Origin: JBGSIC01 sp041751875
GTDB lineage: Bacteria > Bdellovibrionota > FAC87 > UBA2466 > JACKAF01
NCBI GenBank assembly: GCA_041751875.1
Contig: JBGSIC010000029.1
Location: 124,001-188,000 of the forward strand
Reading direction: 5' to 3'
DNA length: 64,000 nt
Position 1 is the stretch's first letter; the number at the start of each line of letters is the position of its first letter. The notes under the pieces were generated by a model. It worked only from the letters and a program-made list of their open reading frames with translations, ran no database searches and was not told the DNA's origin. Position numbers and translations under genes: made by a program. Shown one piece after another: positions 59,407-64,000 of this stretch.

Positions 59407-60273
59407 CTAGAAGGTAAAACCAATCTCCATCGCAATAGACGGAATCACTCCAGGCATTTGAAACCCAAAAGAGGGGGTGGCGAGAGCCACAAAATACTGG
59501 GCACCCACGCCCAAGCCGAAACTGACTCCAGAACCGGCACGCCACTTATAGCCGACATTCACGGTACCGCTGGCGGCAAGAAAGTTTGCATACGATCCGC
59601 TCACAATTGCGTCCATTTCATATAAACCCAATCCAAACTTCCAGAACATTCCCTGGTAAGGACCATCGGCGTAGAAGTTAAAAGTCAGCTGGCCTCCCAC
59701 ACCCTCCATTTCTCCCACCGTTCCAGGATATCGAACGTAGAGTCCGGCGAGACCAGTCGCGAACTTTTGCGTGAGAGCATGTTGAAAATGCAGGGTCGGG
59801 AAAATGTAGTCGAGTCCTAGTGTAAGGGAAGTGACGGGGAAAATGTGTCCTTTAAGTAATGCCGCGTAGTCGACTCGTTTTTCTTCAGGTTCGGTGAACT
59901 CGGTTTCCTCCCCCACAGAAGCGATCTCCCGTTCGGGTTCGGGCTCGCGCACGAGATCCCCGGGGTGGATGGGTTCTCGACGAAATCCTATTTGAACAAA
60001 CACGCCCATTTTGTTTTCCCAAACTTGGGGCCCCTCTGTTCTGATGGTCGGCGTTTCTAGGTTGAGCCACGCTTCAAACTCGGAAGCTTTATCTACGATA
60101 CCGCACGCGAGCTTTTTTTCTTTTCGGTAAACGCAAAGTGCGTGTCCCCGTACCCATTCATAGTCTTCTGGGTGAGAGACAATCGCCCAGCTTTGGTCAG
60201 CCGCGACTTCGATCACACGGGCACCCATGGCGCTGGCGGAGACTAAGAAGAGAATGAATAGGACCTTACACAT
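59407..60273 (-). CDS. Exported protein with SH3-like N terminus and beta-barrel-like C terminus
   Basis: The 288-aa protein has a very strong ribosome binding site (AAGGAGGTGA) and a signal peptide (VLFILFLVSASAMG). Residues 20-110 form a small beta domain (SWAIVSHPEDYEWVRGHALCVYRKEKKLACGIV). After an acidic linker, the C-terminal 150 residues alternate in barrel-like strands and end with IGFTF, a terminal Phe typical of outer membrane proteins. Probably abundant in the outer membrane; no family was identified. Confidence 0.65.
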   Translation of the reverse strand: MCKVLFILFLVSASAMGARVIEVAADQSWAIVSHPEDYEWVRGHALCVYRKEKKLACGIVDKASEFEAWLNLETPTIRTEGPQVWENKMGVFVQIGFRREPIHPGDLVREPEPEREIASVGEETEFTEPEEKRVDYAALLKGHIFPVTSLTLGLDYIFPTLHFQHALTQKFATGLAGLYVRYPGTVGEMEGVGGQLTFNFYADGPYQGMFWKFGLGLYEMDAIVSGSYANFLAASGTVNVGYKWRAGSGVSFGLGVGAQYFVALATPSFGFQMPGVIPSIAMEIGFTF

Positions 60274-60468
60274 GGGCTCACCTCCTTATCGAGTGTTTCA
60301 GGGGAAAGGCTTATGGCGTCTGCAAAGCCCCAAAGACACGCCAGATAGGGCCTTTTGGGACGGGAGACACTTTTTCCTCGAAACGGCGGGAAGAAGTTAA
60401 CGCGACTGGTCGTAATCTTGTTTTCGGGTACAAAGAAAGACCCAATAAGGGTATCGTGGTCACTCAGC

Positions 60469-61434
60469 GTGAAAGTTTTTCTAGAAAAGATAAGAACAGC
60501 TCAGCGAGTTTTGATTACGACCCATCAATTGCCCGACGGCGATGGTGTGGGTTCGGAAATGGCACTCGCTGCGGCACTGGAGAAACTGGGCAAACGCGTC
60601 CACCTCCTTAACACGCACGCCACACCAACTAAATTTTCTTTTGTCGATCGGGAAACCCAGATCCAAGTCTATGAGCCAGGCAGCGTGGTGCCGTTGGCTG
60701 ACCTGGTTATTGTCGTGGATACCCACGACTGGAAAATGCTGGGCCCCTTGAAGGAGCCGCTTCAGAAAATGGGGGCTCCCGTTTGTTTTCTGGATCACCA
60801 TGTCCCCGATGGGCCGATGACGGAGAATCACATCATCGATGAAACCTGTCGGGCGACAGGAGAAATGGTTTTTCATCTCATCAAGAAGATGGGTATCGAA
60901 ATCGATGCGAAAATTGCCACCTCTCTCTATATGGCCCTACTCACCGACGTTAAAACGCTGGGTTTTGTGGGCACCAATTCCGCTTTTCATCGGGTCATGG
61001 CAGAACTTTTAGATTGCGGGGCAGATACACAAAAAGTTTTTCTGGATGTGTACTCCGATGATTCGGTGAACAAGGTAAAACTTTTTGGTCATGTCTTGAA
61101 GGAAATGAAAACTTCTTCGAATGGCAAACTGGCTTGGCTGGAAATTTCGCGGACCTTGCGCGAAAGTTATCAGGCCACTGTGGAAGACACGGAAGGCTAC
61201 ATTGATCGCCTGACTCTGATTAAGGGGTTGCGGGTGGCAATTTTGTTTAGAGAAGAAACGGACGGGAAAATTAAAGTAAGTCTGCGCGGACTTCAGGGGC
61301 AGGCTGTGCTTCCGATCGCTGCCCGATTTGGTGGTGGTGGCCACCAGTTCGCAGCGGGAATGCGGGTGCCCGGAGAGCTGGCGCAAGTCGTAAGCGCCGT
61401 GTGCCAAGCCACCGAAGCACAGTTAGCCCTTTAA
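60469..61434 (+). CDS. nrnA: DHH/DHHA1 phosphoesterase NrnA (nanoRNase / pAp phosphatase)
   Basis: The 321-aa enzyme degrades short oligonucleotides and can dephosphorylate pAp. The motifs are ITTHQLPDGDGVGSEMAL (motif I), VVDTHDW (motif II), LDHHVPD (DHH motif) and, in DHHA1, RFGGGGHQFAAG. The open frame extends upstream to 60355, but GTG at 60469 matches where NrnA proteins begin; the ribosome binding site is weak for every candidate. It is a single gene followed by nagZ on the same strand. Confidence 0.88.
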   Translation: MKVFLEKIRTAQRVLITTHQLPDGDGVGSEMALAAALEKLGKRVHLLNTHATPTKFSFVDRETQIQVYEPGSVVPLADLVIVVDTHDWKMLGPLKEPLQKMGAPVCFLDHHVPDGPMTENHIIDETCRATGEMVFHLIKKMGIEIDAKIATSLYMALLTDVKTLGFVGTNSAFHRVMAELLDCGADTQKVFLDVYSDDSVNKVKLFGHVLKEMKTSSNGKLAWLEISRTLRESYQATVEDTEGYIDRLTLIKGLRVAILFREETDGKIKVSLRGLQGQAVLPIAARFGGGGHQFAAGMRVPGELAQVVSAVCQATEAQLAL

Positions 61435-61495
61435 CCTCTATTGCCAGCCTTTGGGGGGCAGCCTATACTTTGGGCTCATCAATTAAAGTACGTAT

Positions 61496-62620
61496 ATGGG
61501 CGCCAAGAAAAATATAAAAGCACTCGTCGGACAAATGTTCATAGTGGGATTTGACGGTTACTCCGTCCCCCAGGAATTCGCTCAAGCCGCCAAAGAGTAC
61601 CATCTTGGTGGAACAATCTATTTTAAAAAGAACGTAAACTCTCCCGGCCAACTAGCAGAACTCAGCAACGAATTGCAGTTTAGTGTTCGGCCCAAGGAAG
61701 ATCCGGGAATGTTTATTTCAATCGATCATGAGGGAGGAAAGGTAAACCGCTTGGTAAAGCCGTTTACCAAGTTTCCCGGGAATGATCACCTTGGGGAAAT
61801 GGGATCCCCTAAGGTCGGATTTGATTTTGGTTTTGTACTAGCCAAGGAGCTTCTGGCGGTAGGAATCAACGTTAACTACGCTCCTGTGGTCGACGTTTAC
61901 ACCAACCCTGAGAACACGGTCATCAAGGGGCGTGCCTTTTCAGACGACCCGGAAGTCTGCGGAAAGCTAGGCTCTGCGGTTGCGCGCGGGATTCAGCGCG
62001 GTGGAGTGATGGCGGTCGCAAAGCATTTTCCAGGTCATGGCGATGTGAAAGAAGACTCGCATTTCGAGCTGCCTCGTTGTGACAAGTCGGCCGAAGAAAT
62101 GGAAAAGCTCGAATGGATTCCTTTTCGCAAAGCGATTCGAGGGCGCGTGGATGCCATCATGACGGCCCACATTTTAAACAAAGCTTTGGATGCCGAGTTT
62201 CCGGCGACTCTTTCGGAAAAAACGCTTCAGGGGTTTTTACGCAACCAGCTTCGTTTCACCAAACTGATTATTAGCGATGACATGGAGATGAAGGGGATTG
62301 CGGCGCATTACACCGAGGAACAGGCCGCCGTGCTTGCGGTGAACGCGGGCTGTGACATGCTCATCTACAAGGGCACGACCTTTCCTACCGCCGCGCTGGA
62401 AGCGGTGATCAAAGCGGTTGAGGAAAAGATTATCCCGCTATCTCTAATCGAAGATGCCAATAAACGCATTCTCGCGGGTAAAGCCCTTTACGCGAATCAG
62501 AAAAAGCCCGTGGATGTGACTGCCGTAGGGAAGAGCATTGGGCTGCCCGAACACTTCAAGCTCGCCGAAATCATCACGAAAAAAGAAGTCCCGGCCGGCG
62601 ATCAATCCGAACTAGCCTAG
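61496..62620 (+). CDS. nagZ: Beta-N-acetylhexosaminidase, GH3 family (NagZ-type)
   Basis: The 374-aa enzyme has the NagZ motif KHFPGHGD (176-183) with the conserved His189 in EDSHF, the substrate site IDHEGGKVNRL, and the nucleophile Asp261 in IISDDMEMKG. NagZ removes GlcNAc from muropeptides in peptidoglycan recycling. There is no signal peptide, so it acts in the cytoplasm. A large inverted repeat begins at the base after its stop. Confidence 0.9.
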   Translation: MGAKKNIKALVGQMFIVGFDGYSVPQEFAQAAKEYHLGGTIYFKKNVNSPGQLAELSNELQFSVRPKEDPGMFISIDHEGGKVNRLVKPFTKFPGNDHLGEMGSPKVGFDFGFVLAKELLAVGINVNYAPVVDVYTNPENTVIKGRAFSDDPEVCGKLGSAVARGIQRGGVMAVAKHFPGHGDVKEDSHFELPRCDKSAEEMEKLEWIPFRKAIRGRVDAIMTAHILNKALDAEFPATLSEKTLQGFLRNQLRFTKLIISDDMEMKGIAAHYTEEQAAVLAVNAGCDMLIYKGTTFPTAALEAVIKAVEEKIIPLSLIEDANKRILAGKALYANQKKPVDVTAVGKSIGLPEHFKLAEIITKKEVPAGDQSELA

Positions 62621-62711
62621 GTGCTTTCTATTTTCGGACGGTGCCTGTGCACTTTCCGGACGAAGTACGGAAAGTGACCTGGCACCTTCCCGGTCCGAAA
62701 ATAGAAAACAC
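62621..62711. repeat. Long, nearly perfect inverted repeat with REP-like core
   Basis: Outer arms of 19 bases (62621-62639 and 62693-62711) match at 18 positions. Inner arms GGTGCC / GGCACC (62640-62645, 62681-62686) and CACTTTCCG / CGGAAAGTG (62650-62658, 62668-62676) are perfect around a nine-base loop. It fills the gap between the convergent nagZ and kinase genes and could be a bidirectional terminator or a REP-type mobile repeat. No transposase is adjacent. Confidence 0.9.
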
Positions 62712-62714
62712 CTT

Positions 62715-63353
62715 TTAGCAGGTGGTGAAGAGATCGGGTTGATCGAGAGAGTTTTCGATGCTTCGGCAAACGTATTCAAAGTGCTCTGGTTTCCACTTTA
62801 AATCCAAATCATTGGCTTCAACGGTAAGAACTTTGCCCTTGTAGTGATTGGCGATCCAATCATCGTAGCGCACATTGAGACGCTCTAGATAATCTTCCGC
62901 AATGTCCTGCTCGTAATGCCGACCGCGCTCACGAATGCGCTCTTTCAAACACTTTACCGAACGTCTTACGTAGATCATGAGATCGGGTGGGTTTAAAAAC
63001 TGCACCATGTTCTCGTAGAGCAAGATGTAATTCTTGTAGTCGCGCTCCGACATGTTTTCAGATTCGTACAAAGTGCGGGCAAAAATATGCACATCTTCGT
63101 AAATGGAGCGATCTTGAATCGCGGATGCGTGCATGCGCACAATATTTTGATGGGCCTCAAATCTCTTTGAGAGAAAAAAGATCTGAAGCGGTAAGGACCA
63201 ACGTCTCATATCGCTGTAAAAATCAGCGAGATAAGGATTGTCGGTTACAGCTTCGAAATAAGGTTCCCATTGGTAACGTTTAGATAACAGCTCCGTGAGC
63301 GTAGTCTTCCCCGACCCAATGTTCCCCGCGATGGCAACGAATCTTTTAGACAT
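62715..63353 (-). CDS. Deoxynucleoside kinase
   Basis: The 212-aa protein starts at 63353 (MSKRFVAIAGNIGSGKTT), the normal N terminus of the family; the frame continues upstream but that part is not protein-like. The P-loop GNIGSGKT lies at 10-17, the DRS motif in QDRSIYEDVHIFA, and the lid arginines in CLKERIRERGR. It phosphorylates deoxyadenosine, deoxyguanosine or deoxycytidine in nucleotide salvage; the substrate choice cannot be read here. It is divergent from the dehydrogenase gene. Confidence 0.85.
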   Translation of the reverse strand: MSKRFVAIAGNIGSGKTTLTELLSKRYQWEPYFEAVTDNPYLADFYSDMRRWSLPLQIFFLSKRFEAHQNIVRMHASAIQDRSIYEDVHIFARTLYESENMSERDYKNYILLYENMVQFLNPPDLMIYVRRSVKCLKERIRERGRHYEQDIAEDYLERLNVRYDDWIANHYKGKVLTVEANDLDLKWKPEHFEYVCRSIENSLDQPDLFTTC

Positions 63354-63520
63354 CTTGTACCAAAACCTCGTTTGTACTTTGCGAAAGCGAAAACCGTCAA
63401 AGAGAAAATCGAGGGAGCCGGAAACCCTTTGCGGGGAAACAATCTCCAGTTTGGCGCAGGGTAAATTGTCTCGAAGAGAAATTTCCGGTAAGGTGCGCTC
63501 TTGGGTCAGTAGAGGGAGAG

Positions 63521-64000
63521 ATGGGGATAAAACTAGAAGACATTCCGACAAAGGGTTACGAACGCGTGGTGCAGGTCCAGGAAAGCGCGGTGGGCCTACA
63601 TGCGATCATTTCTATCCACAACACCCATCGGGGACCTGCGTGTGGTGGCATCCGACTCTTGCCGTATGAATCGCAAGCCCAAGCACTTAATGACGTGCTG
63701 CGGCTATCCCGCGGAATGTCTTACAAATCGGCGCTAGCAAATATTGGCTTTGGCGGCGGCAAGAGCGTAATCTTGCTCGACCCCACAAAGAAAACCCCGG
63801 CGCTTTTTCAAGCCTTTGGGGAAGCCATCGAAAAATTGGGCGGGAAGTATATCGGCGCCAAAGATATGAACACCGAGTCGGCTGACCTCATGGAGGTACA
63901 CAAGCGCACAAAACACGTGCTGGGAATCGACGGTCTGGCGGGGTCCAGTGGGGATCCTTCTCCAGTCACGGCGCGAGGCGCCTACCGCGCCCTTGAGGCG
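63521..64000 (+). CDS. Leucine/Glu-type amino acid dehydrogenase, N-terminal part (cut by window edge)
   Basis: The 160 visible residues open after GGGAG with MGIKLEDIPTKGYERVVQV and contain the dimerisation-domain signatures THRGPACGGIRLLPY, LRLSRGMSYKSALANIGFGGGKSVI (catalytic Lys) and GKYIGAKDMNTESADLMEV. The K-x-A-x(3)-GFGGGK spacing favours leucine/phenylalanine/valine dehydrogenases over glutamate dehydrogenase. The NAD-binding domain lies beyond the window. No stop occurs before base 64000. Confidence 0.85.
   Translation, partial: MGIKLEDIPTKGYERVVQVQESAVGLHAIISIHNTHRGPACGGIRLLPYESQAQALNDVLRLSRGMSYKSALANIGFGGGKSVILLDPTKKTPALFQAFGEAIEKLGGKYIGAKDMNTESADLMEVHKRTKHVLGIDGLAGSSGDPSPVTARGAYRALEA

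Noticed and set aside
62621..62711. The large inverted repeat considered as insertion sequence ends
   Set aside because: Only a nine-base loop lies between the inner arms and no transposase gene is present.

Overview
The window looks like chromosomal DNA of a Gram-negative bacterium of moderate G+C, most likely a member of the Bdellovibrionota or a related deltaproteobacterial-type lineage. This taxonomic reading is an inference. It rests on a complete tolQRAB operon with outer-membrane beta-barrel proteins, a dapF-dapA-dapB-dapL lysine/peptidoglycan operon with no succinylase genes, a PEGA-domain Ser/Thr kinase beside mreB, an orphan CpaF-type ATPase, many small Sec-exported proteins of unknown function, and no plasmid or phage backbone. 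Most genes are ordinary core or housekeeping genes.

Layout. 1-9.4 kb: the tail of queG, tadA, tRNA-Arg(ACG) (the natural TadA substrate), a set of small exported proteins, an hpf-type ribosome hibernation factor, a GH25 lysozyme and an ECF sigma factor overlapping a membrane protein. 9.4-15.8 kb: a methyltransferase/cupin/methyltransferase operon, two small exported proteins, and a glycosyltransferase plus glycogen-debranching-type enzyme. 15.8-20.3 kb: a CheB-CheR-PAS fusion overlapping a PAS histidine kinase. 20.5-24.4 kb: a fatty-acid desaturase, then an accessory block (Xre/RES toxin-antitoxin pair, a third overlapping gene with a HEPN-like motif, a convergent HNH-type gene) that ends at tRNA-Ser(GCT). 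24.4-38.5 kb: a glycosyltransferase, a receiver/degenerate kinase hybrid, acetyl-CoA synthetase, the dap operon with an LptM-like lipoprotein, ornithine aminotransferase and the Ser/Thr kinase. 38.7-50.8 kb: mreB, tolQRAB, trmFO, a cupredoxin-like exported protein with cpaF, and plsB. 50.8-64 kb: a candidate small RNA, a GYF-domain protein with a RelA/SpoT-like protein, a class D beta-lactamase lipoprotein, tRNA-Ser(TGA) with tandem copies of its own 3' end, outer-membrane proteins, a PHP phosphoesterase, a GT2 glycosyltransferase, nrnA, nagZ, a deoxynucleoside kinase and the start of a leucine/glutamate-type dehydrogenase.

Regulation. Reading intergenic regions by eye turned up six sites with the exact GG-N10-GC geometry of sigma-54 (-24/-12) promoters, mostly in front of small exported proteins. 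Two of them form a divergent pair around an inverted repeat upstream of hpf. Several sigma-70-like promoters and intrinsic terminators can also be placed.

The best candidates for something undescribed are the three-gene Xre-RES-HEPN-like operon with its HNH neighbour at a tRNA gene, the 57-bp tandem repeats carrying a tRNA-Ser 3' end, two candidate small RNAs, and the RelA/SpoT-like protein. All functional assignments were made by reading translations; no database search was run.
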